From positions 62,001 to 126,000 of the forward strand of contig NZ_JHYO01000001.1 in the NCBI RefSeq assembly GCF_000688235.1: a stretch of DNA of 64,000 nucleotides, in the 5' to 3' direction. Source of the stretch: Terasakiella pusilla DSM 6293. Lineage in GTDB: Bacteria; Pseudomonadota; Alphaproteobacteria; Rhodospirillales; Terasakiellaceae. Shown in pieces: positions 8,893 to 17,297 of the stretch. The notes beneath the pieces are model-generated. The model searched no databases. It saw nothing but the letters and a program-made list of their open reading frames with translations, and was not told the DNA's origin. The position numbers were made by a program, and so were the translations under genes. Within the stretch, counting starts at the first letter, position 1. Every line of letters starts with the position of its first letter.

Positions 8893-9387
8893 TTACGAAC
8901 AAGCTTTCGCCATCGCATTATAGGCCGCAGAAATTCCCTTGAGAGAATACGTATCCTCAGTCACCGTACCGCGTGTTGACGTGCCTTTGACCTGCAGGGT
9001 CGAACCAGCTTTCATCATCTTGACCAAACGCACATCATCCTTGGTCTCATAAGTCCAGGCTGTCTCGTTCGACCCAAAAAGCTTAAAGTTCGCGCTGCCG
9101 ACGCTAACCGCGACATCAACGCCTTTTTTCAGCGGATACCCCTGATGGAAACTCACCACATCCTTGAAGCCTTCGGATTTACGGCGGGTCACCAGAACAT
9201 AGATATCGCCGCGGTTATCCTTATGGCTGGCTTTGGTCGGGACAGACGCAATATAACAAACGCTGGCCTTTGCTTTTTTATCTGCAAAGACATCCCAATC
9301 GCCGTGTGGGCCTAAAAACTCGAATCCCGCTGCCTGTGCCTGCGCAGACAGAAGCAGCGCGCCAGAAAATATCAGTTTTTTCATCAT
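8893..9387 (-). CDS. Invasion-associated locus B (IalB)-like secreted protein
   Basis: A 164-residue exported protein. The start MMKKLIFSGALLLSAQAQAAG is a signal peptide. The mature part has the pattern of the IalB family (PF06776): HGDWDVFADKKAKASVCYI, then VTRRKSEGFKDVVSF and a conserved C-terminal Cys. Two cysteines remain in the mature protein and could form a disulfide. Despite the family name it is common in free-living alphaproteobacteria, and its function is unclear. Start choice between tandem ATGs (9387 and 9384) is arbitrary. It is convergent with the GGDEF gene, with only three bases between stops. Confidence 0.8.
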   Translation of the reverse strand: MMKKLIFSGALLLSAQAQAAGFEFLGPHGDWDVFADKKAKASVCYIASVPTKASHKDNRGDIYVLVTRRKSEGFKDVVSFHQGYPLKKGVDVAVSVGSANFKLFGSNETAWTYETKDDVRLVKMMKAGSTLQVKGTSTRGTVTEDTYSLKGISAAYNAMAKACS

Positions 9388-9432
9388 ATATTTGTGATAG
9401 CAAAAAGCCGTTAACAAACTGTTTAACGAAAA

Positions 9433-10008
9433 TTACTCGCCCCAGTTATCCGGCACTTCCGGTGGGCTATCTTCAAACGGGGAGCCATGACGGAAGATCG
9501 GTCCCCCAAAAGTTGGCGCAGCCAAAGGGTCGGTTGGGCCACCGGCACGTACCGGACGGTCCGCAAAACGTCCCATACTTTGCACCCGGTCATACATGAC
9601 CAATGCACCTGCCGTCCCCACATTGATGCAGAACTTCATGGGGATTTTAATGATATGGTCGCAACGTTCAATAATCGCAGGCGATAGGCTGGATCGTTCC
9701 GGCCCCAGAAGGTACGCCGCTTTGGTTGGATGGCGAAAGCTCGGCAGCTCAATCGCATCTTCGGTCAACTCTACGCCTACCAGCGCACAGCCTTGCGGCA
9801 GCATCATATCATCCATGGTCGGGAAGCTGTAAAACGGGGTGTGATCAATAGACTTAGACGTGTCCGTCTTATTCCATTTATAGCGGGAATAGTTGGCTTC
9901 GACGGTATAGACAAAGCTCGCGCCAAACGCATGGGCTGTGCGAAACAGGTTCCCCACGTTGTAGGCTTTGCTGACGCCTTGAATACCAATTCCAAAATAT
10001 CCGCGCAT
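9433..10008 (-). CDS. SpoU/TrmH-family RNA methyltransferase
   Basis: A 191-residue SPOUT-class 2'-O-ribose methyltransferase that acts on tRNA or rRNA with SAM. The N-terminal motif NVGNLFRTAHAFGASFVY, the middle LLGPERSSLS, and IKIPMKFCINVGTAGALVMYDR are SpoU motifs 1–3. The exact RNA target cannot be told from sequence. The start MRGYFGIGIQ at 10008 has a strong AAGGAGGA site; a longer frame to 10056 is unlikely. The last ~35 residues are Pro/Gly-rich and probably disordered. The gene is divergent from the quinone oxidoreductase at 10077. Confidence 0.9.
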   Translation of the reverse strand: MRGYFGIGIQGVSKAYNVGNLFRTAHAFGASFVYTVEANYSRYKWNKTDTSKSIDHTPFYSFPTMDDMMLPQGCALVGVELTEDAIELPSFRHPTKAAYLLGPERSSLSPAIIERCDHIIKIPMKFCINVGTAGALVMYDRVQSMGRFADRPVRAGGPTDPLAAPTFGGPIFRHGSPFEDSPPEVPDNWGE

Positions 10009-10076
10009 GATGTCTTCCTCCTTTCCCGAAAGGTTGGTACATATAATGCAATGCACATCGGATCAAGGAGTTCTTC

Positions 10077-11054
10077 ATGAAAGCGGCACTATGCACCACA
10101 TTGGATGGCTACGAGTCTCTCACCCTTTGTGACGTGGCGACCCCGACACCCTCAGACACTCAAGTCCTGATCCGTATCAAAGCCAGTGCCCTCAATTTTG
10201 CCGACAGCCTGATCGTCAAAGGCAAATATCAGGTCAAACCGCCGCTGCCCTTTTCCCCTGGGCTAGAATGTGCCGGAATTGTAGAATCTGTGGGTAAAAA
10301 CGTCACCACGTGTCAGGCGGGTGACCGGGTCATGGCGATCCTCAACTACGGGGGATTTGCGCAATATGCCCTTGCGGATGCGCATGATGTCTTCCCCATA
10401 CCGGACAATCTGGACTTCAACACAGCCGCCTCTCTCCCTGTTGCCTATGGCACCTCCCATCATGGCTTAACCGCCAAAGCGCAGCTAAAAGCGGGCGAAA
10501 CATTGGTCGTGCATGGGGCAGCCGGCGGCGTGGGGCTAACCGCCGTCGAAGTGGGCAAACGCTTGGGCGCAACCGTCATCGCCACAGCGGGCGGGCCGGA
10601 AAAACTGGCAATTTGTAAAGAACATGGCGCGGACCATTTGATCGATTACCGCGACGGCAATGTGCGCGACAAAATCAAAGCCCTAACGGACGGTTTAGGC
10701 AGCCATGTGGCCTATGATCCGGTTGGCGGTGATCTGTTTACCGAAACCTTGCGCAGCACCCGTCAAGACGGGCGCATTCTTGTGGTCGGGTTTGCCAGTG
10801 GCGATATCCCGCAAATCCCCGCCAATATTATGATGGTAAAAAACATCACCTGCATCGGCTATCACTGGGGCGCTTATCGCACGCTGGACCCCGATAGCTT
10901 GCGTGCCTCCTTTGCAGAACTCATGAGCTGGATCGAAGACGGCACTCTGAAGCCTCATGTATCCCTGACCTTTGGATTGGACGACGTCAAGCAAGGGTTT
11001 GAGGCCCTGCTTGCCCGCAAATCCACCGGCAAAATCGTCATCGAAATCCCTTAA
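10077..11054 (+). CDS. NADPH:quinone oxidoreductase family protein (zinc-free MDR)
   Basis: A 325-residue medium-chain dehydrogenase/reductase of the quinone oxidoreductase type. It probably reduces quinones or alkenals with NADPH. The N-terminal GroES-like fold includes KASALNFADSLIVKGKYQ and the PFSPGLECAGIVESVG region. The Rossmann segment AAGGVGLTAVEVGKRLGATVIATAG lies at ~residue 145–170. The zinc-ligand cysteines of alcohol dehydrogenases are absent, as in QOR. AAGGAG stands eight bases before the ATG. The 3' end overlaps the convergent DinB gene by four bases. Confidence 0.92.
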   Translation: MKAALCTTLDGYESLTLCDVATPTPSDTQVLIRIKASALNFADSLIVKGKYQVKPPLPFSPGLECAGIVESVGKNVTTCQAGDRVMAILNYGGFAQYALADAHDVFPIPDNLDFNTAASLPVAYGTSHHGLTAKAQLKAGETLVVHGAAGGVGLTAVEVGKRLGATVIATAGGPEKLAICKEHGADHLIDYRDGNVRDKIKALTDGLGSHVAYDPVGGDLFTETLRSTRQDGRILVVGFASGDIPQIPANIMMVKNITCIGYHWGAYRTLDPDSLRASFAELMSWIEDGTLKPHVSLTFGLDDVKQGFEALLARKSTGKIVIEIP

Positions 11055-11545
11055 AGGCCAAGGTGATAATAAATAATATCCATGTCCGGTGCCTCTTTAC
11101 CCAATCGGGTCAGACAGGCATGGGCATGACCGCGATGATGGGTCTGGTGATTAAACACATGGGCAAGGATCGTGCGGACCGGTGCCTCATACGCCCCACC
11201 TGAAATGGACTGATAGTGCAACACACTGCTCACAAACGCGGGGGTTAGCCCTTGGCAGAACCGGATAATCTCTTCATCCTGCGCTTGGCGCGCCGCCCAG
11301 AGGTCTTCCACAGATTCATGCAGAATCATATTGAGTGTCAGGTCCGTGCGCGGTGTTTTTTGCAAACGCCCCAACCATGCCAAGTCTGCCACAAGAATAT
11401 GGTTTAGCGTGCCCTGTAAGGATTTAAAATAAACATCACAATCTTGGCGGAATTCCTGATCGCTCAGACCTTCCAACGCCTTATACAGACGCTTGTTTGC
11501 CCATTGATTATAAAGTGCCAATTCCAAAAAATAAGATTGATCCAT
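11051..11545 (-). CDS. DinB family protein
   Basis: A 164-residue four-helix-bundle protein of the DinB/YfiT type, a metal-binding superfamily that includes thiol transferases. The metal-binding histidine pattern is visible: one His in LNHILVADLAW (~residue 50) and HVFNHQTHHRGH near residues 130–141. No substrate can be inferred. The ATG at 11545 follows an in-frame TTG at 11548; ATG is preferred. The gene stands alone, convergent with the quinone oxidoreductase and divergent from the periplasmic binding protein. Confidence 0.9.
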   Translation of the reverse strand: MDQSYFLELALYNQWANKRLYKALEGLSDQEFRQDCDVYFKSLQGTLNHILVADLAWLGRLQKTPRTDLTLNMILHESVEDLWAARQAQDEEIIRFCQGLTPAFVSSVLHYQSISGGAYEAPVRTILAHVFNHQTHHRGHAHACLTRLGKEAPDMDIIYYHLGL

Positions 11546-11677
11546 CAATCCAGACCTTCCATATGGTTAGTAAGCGCGCTTGAGCTTCCCGTTAGAAAAC
11601 TTTTAGCGGTAATTTATGTATTTTTATTCAACTGAATTTGCTGTAGCGTGACAGAATAAAGAATATAGGTGAACGTC

Positions 11678-12388
11678 ATGTACCTCAAATTCATTCTCGC
11701 AACAGTGGTCGCCTTGCATCTGGGCGGCACGTGGGTGGCAAAAGCCGACACGGATTTGTCGCGTGTACAGGTCATCACTTCTTTTTACGCCCCGTACAGC
11801 TATAGCGAAGATGGCAACACCCAAGGCATTGCCGTCAATCAAGTCCGCCGCTTGCTTGCGGAACTCAATTTTTTCCCCACCATCAAGATTTATCCGTGGG
11901 CGCGCGCCTATACCACCGCGCTAAATGCACCCAACACCGCCCTGTTTTCCATCGCCCGCACACCGGAACGCGAAGAGATGTTCCATTGGATTGGAGAAAT
12001 TATCGGGTTTAACGTCCTGCTCTATCGCCACAAAAACCGCGACGACATTCAGGTCAACAGCCTGTCCGATTTAAAAAAATATAAAGTCGGTGCACTCAGT
12101 AAAGATGTCAAAGGTCAGTATCTCAACACACATGGGATTGCCACCATTGACATCAACAACGAAGAAACAGGCATCAAAATGTTGCAGTCCAACCGCATTG
12201 ATTTGTTGCCTACAGATCGTCACTCCATGGAATACCGCTTAAAACAAAACGGCATCCCCGCAGATAGCCTTGTGCCGGTCTTCCCGCTGAAGGACATTTC
12301 AAAACCGCTCTATATTGCCCTGAGCAAAGACACGGACCCTGAAATTGTCGCGGCGTTTAGAGAGGCTTATAAGCGCGCCTTCCCATAA
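11678..12388 (+). CDS. Periplasmic substrate-binding protein (SBP_bac_3-like)
   Basis: A 236-residue exported protein with the fold signature of amino-acid-type solute-binding proteins. The signal peptide spans about residues 1–25 (to VAKADTD). The two-lobed pattern is suggested by FYAPYSYSEDGNTQGIAVNQV, IKIYPWARAYTTAL, and KYKVGALSKDVKGQYL. No permease or ATPase lies beside it, so it may be an orphan receptor or sensor-like protein, as many short SBP_bac_3 proteins are. AGGTGA precedes the ATG at 11678. Its last 32 bases overlap the end of the convergent EamA gene, an unusually long convergent overlap. Confidence 0.82.
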   Translation: MYLKFILATVVALHLGGTWVAKADTDLSRVQVITSFYAPYSYSEDGNTQGIAVNQVRRLLAELNFFPTIKIYPWARAYTTALNAPNTALFSIARTPEREEMFHWIGEIIGFNVLLYRHKNRDDIQVNSLSDLKKYKVGALSKDVKGQYLNTHGIATIDINNEETGIKMLQSNRIDLLPTDRHSMEYRLKQNGIPADSLVPVFPLKDISKPLYIALSKDTDPEIVAAFREAYKRAFP

Positions 12389-13271
12389 AGCGGCGCACCA
12401 TCCCCGGCTTGGTCAGGACCAGCACATTACCAAACAACACCAGCGGCACACCGACAACGGCCTCCACAGGCCAGTGATAGCCTTCATACACAGTGGATAA
12501 ACTCAGAGCCACCAACGGGAATAGGACAATGCTATAGACCGCTTTTTCCGGCCCGATATTGCCCAACAGGGTCAAATAGCATCCAAAGGCAATGACAGAC
12601 CCAAAGAGCGCAAGATACAATAAAGACCCCACATAGAGTGGGCTTGGGTCAAAGTTAAATTCATGGCCCTGCACAAGGGCAAACAGGCCAATAAACACCG
12701 CGCCATAGGCCATACCCCATGCATTCGCCTGCATCACAGGAACCCCGTTTCGCTGATTACGGCTGGACACCATATTCCCGCACGAGGCCAACAAGGTGCC
12801 GACCAAGACCAGACACATGCTGTAAAAACCCACATCCGTCATATCAAAGGTCTGAATCTCCGGCCAGAAGACCATAAGTGTCCCGCCCATCCCGAAGGAG
12901 GCGCCAATGATCATACGCAAGCCGATCTCGGACTTAAAGAACAGGCGGCTGAGGATAATATTCATCACCACCATGGAACAGAACCCCACACTCACCAATC
13001 CGGTGGAGATATGCCCTGTCGCCATATACATCAGCAAATAGTTGCTGCTGAACAGACACAAACCCAACAACGCCATCCACAGATGGGTGCGTATATCAAA
13101 TCGAAGTGATTTTCGCGTCACCAGACAAAAGACCAGCAACATGACGCTTGCCAAAGCAAAACGATAGGCGATGGAAACTTCTTCCGAAACGATGCCGAGC
13201 TGGAATTTAATCGCCAACCACGTTGATCCCCAGATCAGCACCGTCGAGATATACAAAAGGGTATTGGTCAT
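12357..13271 (-). CDS. EamA/DMT-family transporter
   Basis: A 304-residue inner-membrane protein with about ten predicted helices in two homologous EamA halves, e.g. LLYISTVLIWGSTWLAIKF at the start and YLALFGSVIAFGCYLTLLG in the second half. DMT exporters move amino acids or other small metabolites; the substrate is unknown. The N-terminal WGSTW motif is typical. A 15-bp gap separates it from the upstream DUF1127 gene on the same strand, so they may share a transcript. The 3' end overlaps the convergent binding protein by 32 bases. Confidence 0.9.
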   Translation of the reverse strand: MTNTLLYISTVLIWGSTWLAIKFQLGIVSEEVSIAYRFALASVMLLVFCLVTRKSLRFDIRTHLWMALLGLCLFSSNYLLMYMATGHISTGLVSVGFCSMVVMNIILSRLFFKSEIGLRMIIGASFGMGGTLMVFWPEIQTFDMTDVGFYSMCLVLVGTLLASCGNMVSSRNQRNGVPVMQANAWGMAYGAVFIGLFALVQGHEFNFDPSPLYVGSLLYLALFGSVIAFGCYLTLLGNIGPEKAVYSIVLFPLVALSLSTVYEGYHWPVEAVVGVPLVLFGNVLVLTKPGMVRRFMGRRAYKPL

Positions 13272-13286
13272 TCTTTACCTATTATT

Positions 13287-13520
13287 TTATTTCACCCAAA
13301 ACGGTTTTTCCGTTTCAGCATGAATGTCGGCAGCAGACAAACCGATGTCCTCCAGCAGATGGGGGCTAAGGGCTGCCAATTGACGGCGGCTTCTGTATCT
13401 TTGGCCCCATTTTGCCAACAAGTTAAGGACAGAAAGATAGCGGTTTTTGGCTTCTTTCTTAACGTCTGTCTCCACACAACAGTCATTGAGTTGATAATTT
13501 TTAAGAGTCCCTACTGACAT
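13287..13520 (-). CDS. DUF1127 domain small protein
   Basis: A 77-residue basic protein. The C-terminal half (RSRRQLAALSPHLLEDIGLSAADI) is a clear DUF1127 motif. Small DUF1127 proteins in alphaproteobacteria are linked to RNA turnover and to phosphate and carbon responses, but the role of this one is unknown. GAGG stands six bases before the ATG at 13520. It is divergent from the LysR-type gene across a 147-bp region that carries a LysR-like box, and it lies 15 bp upstream of the EamA gene. Confidence 0.88.
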   Translation of the reverse strand: MSVGTLKNYQLNDCCVETDVKKEAKNRYLSVLNLLAKWGQRYRSRRQLAALSPHLLEDIGLSAADIHAETEKPFWVK

Positions 13521-13625
13521 GATATCCTCATCACATTTTATATTGAAACAGTAGAGGCGCGCCTCTTATGGTTATGTTTTACCCAAGTTTGACACTGTTC
13601 ACAAACGAGCTTTTTTGCTATAACG

Positions 13626-13642
13626 GATTAGAAAAACTAATC
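13626..13642. promoter_or_regulatory. Candidate LysR/GcvA-type operator (GATTAG-N5-CTAATC)
   Basis: A perfect 6-bp inverted repeat contains TTAG-N5-CTAA, which fits the T-N11-A LysR box. It lies 2 bp after a TATAAC (13619–13624) that could be the −10 of the downstream LysR gene, so binding here would cover the transcript start. CTAAT is the core reported for E. coli GcvA. Confidence 0.5.
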
Positions 13643-13667
13643 TGAACGACAAGATTGTATCGACACA

Positions 13668-14576
13668 ATGGCCCGTAAGCTCCCCCCACTGAACGCCCTT
13701 CGCGCCTTTGAAGCCGCCGCGCGACACCTCAGTTTCACCCGCGCTGCCGACGAATTGTTCGTCACACAGGCCGCCGTCAGCCATCAGGTCAAAACGCTGG
13801 AAGAACATCTCGGCATAAAATTATTCAGGCGTCTAAACCGGGCCTTGATGCTGACCGACGAAGGGCAAAAATACTTTCCCGATGTACGCGATGCACTCGA
13901 CCAGTTAGCCCAAGCGACCAAATCCCTGCATAAATCTGATACCAGCGGCGTGATGACTTTGTCGGTCATGCCGTCTTTTGCCTCACTTTGGCTGGTGCCG
14001 CGCTTGCAAAACTTCACCACGGCCTACCCCGATATTGACTTGCGAATTTCTGCCGATGATAAAATTGTGGACTTCAATCAGGATGATGTGGATTGCGCTA
14101 TTCGCTATGGTTTGGGCAAATGGCCCAATGTCTATACCCAAAAATTCCTGTCCGAAGCCGTTTTCCCCGTCTGCTCCCCCTTATATCTGGAAAAGCACCC
14201 CTCCTTAAGTGATCCTGAAAATCTAAAAGGTCATGTGTTGCTGCACGATTATGCCGTCATCAACGAGTCAGAGCGCCATTTATCGTGGAAATACTGGCTC
14301 GCCAAGGCAGGGATCAACGATGTGGATCATACCCGCGGCCCCAAATTCTCCCACACCCATATGGTTATGCAATCCTGCCTTGCCGGAGAAGGCGTTGCCT
14401 TAGGCCGTTCCGCCATGATCCAGAGCGAGCTGGACGCCGGCCGATTGGTCCGCCTGTACGACTATGCGATTAAATCAAAAGTAGCCTATTATTTCGTCTG
14501 CCCACCCAACGCGATAGAAAGGTTCAAAATTAAAGCATTTTGCGATTGGTTATTATCAGAAAGCCCCGAAACTTGA
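13668..14576 (+). CDS. LysR-family transcriptional regulator, GcvA type
   Basis: A 302-residue regulator. The N-terminal helix-turn-helix (residues ~5–65, LNALRAFEAAARHLSFTRAA, then TQAAVSHQVKTLEEHLG) is nearly canonical for the GcvA subgroup. The C-terminal effector domain has SVMPSFASLWLVPRL and a GEGVALGRSAM segment also common there. GcvA controls glycine cleavage in E. coli, but in alphaproteobacteria this subgroup is large and targets vary, so glycine regulation is not implied. It sits 65 bp upstream of ipdC on the same strand and is divergent from DUF1127. ipdC is a possible target, though no CTAAT box is seen in its leader. Confidence 0.92.
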   Translation: MARKLPPLNALRAFEAAARHLSFTRAADELFVTQAAVSHQVKTLEEHLGIKLFRRLNRALMLTDEGQKYFPDVRDALDQLAQATKSLHKSDTSGVMTLSVMPSFASLWLVPRLQNFTTAYPDIDLRISADDKIVDFNQDDVDCAIRYGLGKWPNVYTQKFLSEAVFPVCSPLYLEKHPSLSDPENLKGHVLLHDYAVINESERHLSWKYWLAKAGINDVDHTRGPKFSHTHMVMQSCLAGEGVALGRSAMIQSELDAGRLVRLYDYAIKSKVAYYFVCPPNAIERFKIKAFCDWLLSESPET

Positions 14577-14605
14577 TGCCAAATTTCAATAAACTTCTGA
14601 TAATC

Positions 14606-14623
14606 TCGTTTCAAATGAAACGA
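14606..14623. promoter_or_regulatory. 18-bp palindromic operator candidate upstream of ipdC
   Basis: TCGTTTCAAATGAAACGA has perfect 8-bp arms and a 2-bp centre. It lies 19 bp before the ipdC start, directly beside TATAAT at 14625–14630. The same 7-bp arms with the same spacing recur at 53945–53962, before the LIV/CoA-ligase operon. Confidence 0.6.
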
Positions 14624-14641
14624 TTATAATGAGGCTTATTC

Positions 14642-16264
14642 ATGTTGCTCGCAGAGGCGCTTTTCACCGCACTTAAAGACCGCGGTGCCACCGAAGTTAT
14701 TGGGATTCCCGGCGATTTTGCCCTTCCCTACTTCAAAATCCTTGAAGACAGCAAAATCCTTCCCCTTTATACCCTCAGCCATGAACCCGGCGTTGGGTTT
14801 GCCGCAGATGCCGCCGGACGCTTCAACTCCAAACTTGGTGTTGCTGCTGTTACCTACGGCGCAGGCGCCCTCAACATGGTTAACCCGGTTGCTCAGGCTT
14901 ATGTGGAAAAGTCACCGCTTGTCGTGATTTCCGGCGCGCCCGGTAAACTGGAAAGCCAGCGCGGCCTTGGCCTTCATCACCAAGTCAAACGCATCGATTC
15001 TCAGTTTAAAATCTTTGAAGAAATCACCTGCGCCCAAGTCGTGCTGGATGATGCCCAAACCGCGCCCAAACTCATCGCAGAAGCCTTGGACACCTGTCTG
15101 ATCCAATCGCGCCCGGTCTATATCGAAGTCCCGCGCGATATGGTCGCAGAAGAAGTCGAACCTGTTGCCCCTTACGTTGCCCCGGAAAAAGACATGGACG
15201 CCGTGCGCGCCTGTGCGGAAGAAATTCTGGAACATTTGCGCGCAGCCAAACAACCGTGCCTCATGGCAGGTGTTGAAATTCGCCGCTTTGGTCTGGAAGA
15301 TAAACTCGCGGAACTGACCTCCATCCTCGGCATTCCCGTCGTGACCTCCTTCATGGCGCGCGGCATTTTGGCAGATGCCGATGCACCGTTGCTCGGCACC
15401 TATCTAGGCCTTGCCGGCACCGAAGACGTGCGTAAAGCCGTAGAACAATCGGACGGCCTCTTGATGCTTGGCGTCATTTTATGTGATACCAACTTTGGGG
15501 TCTCCAAACGCGAGATTGACATGCGCGCCACCGTTCATGCCTTTGATCGCGCCGTCAATTTTGGTCACCACACCTATCCGAACGTTCCTCTCAGTGCTTT
15601 GATCGAAGCCTTGATCGAGATCGCTGAACCGTTAGGCGACGCTAAAAAAGTTCCTGCGCCCAATTATCCTAAAAACCTTGTCGCCGATGATAGCGCGATC
15701 ACCCCGACAAACATCGCCTGTGCGGTCAACGATATGTTTGCTAAACACGGACGTATGCCGATTGCGTCCGACATGGGCGATTGCCTGTTTACGGCGATGG
15801 ATATCGAAAACACCGCTCTGATCGCGCCGGGCTATTATGCCTCTATGGGACCGGGTGTGCCTGCAGGTCTGGGGATCCAGGCGACCTCTGGCCAACGTCC
15901 GCTGATCATGGTCGGCGATGGCGCCTTCCAGATGACGGGGTGGGAATTGGGCAACTGCCGCCAATATGGCTGGAACCCGATTGTCCTGTTGTTCAACAAC
16001 CGAAGCTGGGAAATGCTGCGCACCTTCCAACCGGGGCCGGACTATCACGACCTTGATGATTGGGGCTTTGCTAAAATGGCGGAACCCATGGGCGGTCACG
16101 GCACCCGTGTCAGCACGAAAAAAGAATTGGTCAAAGCCCTTGAAGCCGCCGTGCAAGACACATCACGCTTCCATCTGATCGAAGTTATGCTGGAACGCGG
16201 CGAGATTTCCCAAACCCTCAACCGTTTCGTCAATGCGGTGAAACGACTAAGTGGCGTGAAGTAA
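14642..16264 (+). CDS. ipdC: Indolepyruvate/phenylpyruvate decarboxylase
   Basis: A 540-residue thiamine-diphosphate enzyme that decarboxylates aryl keto acids to aldehydes, as in indole-3-acetate or phenylacetate formation and the Ehrlich pathway. It closely follows the known Azospirillum enzyme: EALFTALKDRGA, GIPGDFALP, LSHEPGVGFAADAAGR (catalytic Glu ~49), a GLHHQ segment near 110, SDMGDCLFTAMD, and GDGAFQMTGWELGNCR…NN (ThDP/Mg site ~422–450). Length fits. GAGG precedes the ATG. An upstream LysR gene and a palindrome suggest regulation. Whether indolepyruvate or phenylpyruvate is preferred cannot be read from sequence. A strong terminator follows. Confidence 0.92.
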   Translation: MLLAEALFTALKDRGATEVIGIPGDFALPYFKILEDSKILPLYTLSHEPGVGFAADAAGRFNSKLGVAAVTYGAGALNMVNPVAQAYVEKSPLVVISGAPGKLESQRGLGLHHQVKRIDSQFKIFEEITCAQVVLDDAQTAPKLIAEALDTCLIQSRPVYIEVPRDMVAEEVEPVAPYVAPEKDMDAVRACAEEILEHLRAAKQPCLMAGVEIRRFGLEDKLAELTSILGIPVVTSFMARGILADADAPLLGTYLGLAGTEDVRKAVEQSDGLLMLGVILCDTNFGVSKREIDMRATVHAFDRAVNFGHHTYPNVPLSALIEALIEIAEPLGDAKKVPAPNYPKNLVADDSAITPTNIACAVNDMFAKHGRMPIASDMGDCLFTAMDIENTALIAPGYYASMGPGVPAGLGIQATSGQRPLIMVGDGAFQMTGWELGNCRQYGWNPIVLLFNNRSWEMLRTFQPGPDYHDLDDWGFAKMAEPMGGHGTRVSTKKELVKALEAAVQDTSRFHLIEVMLERGEISQTLNRFVNAVKRLSGVK

Positions 16265-16280
16265 AACACCCCCGCACTAA

Positions 16281-16310
16281 AAAAGGCCCTTGCAGATGCG
16301 AGGGCCTTTT
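16281..16310. terminator. Bidirectional intrinsic terminator between ipdC and rubrerythrin
   Basis: A stem of AAAAGGCCCT / AGGGCCTTTT with extra pairing at the loop is flanked by A-rich sequence on the left and T-rich on the right. It serves the convergent pair. Confidence 0.85.
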
Positions 16311-16329
16311 GATTTGGGACGGGCTGGAT

Positions 16330-16905
16330 TTACCAGTTTTCCGCCAACTCTTCAAAATGGGCTTGCGGGTGGGCACAAGCCGGACATTCGTCCACCGCTT
16401 CCGTGCCTTCATGGATATAGCCACAGTTGCGACAGCGCCATTTCACCGGCTCATCACGTTTAAAGACGCGATCGTTTTTGATGTTATCTGCCAATTCGGT
16501 AAAGCGCTTATCGTGCTGTTTTTCCGCAATGATGATGTGATCAAAGACAGAGGCGATTTGCTCAAAGCCTTCTTCACGCGCGACGCGGGCAAATTCGGGG
16601 TACATATCCGCATGTTCATGCTGTTCCCCACCCGCGGCATCACGGAGATTTTCTTCAGTTGTGCCATTGCCGCCCGCCGGAAGCGTAATCGCGATTTCCA
16701 GATGCGATCCACCTTCCAAGAATTTATAGAGACGACTGGCGTGCGCCTTTTCCTGATCCGCGGTTTCCTGAAAGATATCGGAGATTTGCACATAGCCTTC
16801 TTTGCGCGCTGTCTTTGCAAAAAATTCATAGCGCGTACGCCCAACAGTTTCGTTGGCAAAAGCGGTGATAAGGTTTTTTTCGGTCTGCGTTCCTTTAAGG
16901 GACAT
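16330..16905 (-). CDS. Rubrerythrin
   Basis: Rubrerythrin is a cytosolic peroxidase with a di-iron four-helix bundle and a C-terminal rubredoxin domain. In this 191-residue protein the diiron ligands sit in ANETVGRTRYEFF, TADQEKAH, EHADMYPEFARVAREEGF and IIIAEKQHDKRF. The rubredoxin part has two Cys pairs, CRNCG and CPAC (~residues 156–176). It is a full-length classical rubrerythrin that detoxifies H2O2 with NAD(P)H-derived electrons. Its presence suggests low-oxygen or oxidative-stress exposure. GGAGAAG precedes the ATG. It stands alone after a terminator. Confidence 0.96.
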   Translation of the reverse strand: MSLKGTQTEKNLITAFANETVGRTRYEFFAKTARKEGYVQISDIFQETADQEKAHASRLYKFLEGGSHLEIAITLPAGGNGTTEENLRDAAGGEQHEHADMYPEFARVAREEGFEQIASVFDHIIIAEKQHDKRFTELADNIKNDRVFKRDEPVKWRCRNCGYIHEGTEAVDECPACAHPQAHFEELAENW

Positions 16906-17105
16906 TCTTCTTCTCCTGAATTTATGTGCAATTTAAACCATCTTCGCCTTTACGTGCGAGGACGGATCGTCTACTGATAAAACGCTTATATAGAGGGTAA
17001 GTCACACTTGACGATTACGCAAGGCCACGAACTTCTACCTTTCTTTTTTTAATAAAAAATTTTAGATTGCCTTCGCACACATTAGCAGGAATACGGAATT
17101 CACGC

Positions 17106-17297
17106 ATGTCTAACCCTTTCATTATCGGACTGAAAACCAATCCTCAGCTTTTCTTTAACGAGCTGGATACAATCGAAGTTCAAGCGATTGCGCAAGCCTG
17201 CCTGCGCGTTCTGGAAACCCGTCATAAAGAGGGCGACTCCGAAGCTGCCGGATGTCTGCAAAACGTCTATCGTGACGTCGCCAACATCGAACTGTGA
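17106..17297 (+). CDS. Small conserved-looking protein coupled to the EamA gene
   Basis: A 63-residue hydrophilic protein of unknown family. The sequence is helix-rich (NELDTIEVQAIAQACLRVLE, then HKEGDSEAAGCLQNVYRDV) with two cysteines and no signal or membrane segment. It is supported as a gene by its tight GTGA overlap with the downstream EamA start (GTG 17294, TGA 17295–17297), which suggests translational coupling. Start 17106 (MSNPFIIGLKTN) is preferred to an in-frame start at 17067. I do not recognise it. Confidence 0.65.
   Translation: MSNPFIIGLKTNPQLFFNELDTIEVQAIAQACLRVLETRHKEGDSEAAGCLQNVYRDVANIEL

Noticed and set aside
16213-16252. A third copy of the GTTTC/GAAAC palindrome at the ipdC 3' end
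   Set aside because: CGTTTC and GAAACG occur there, but 11 bp apart instead of 4, and inside coding sequence.
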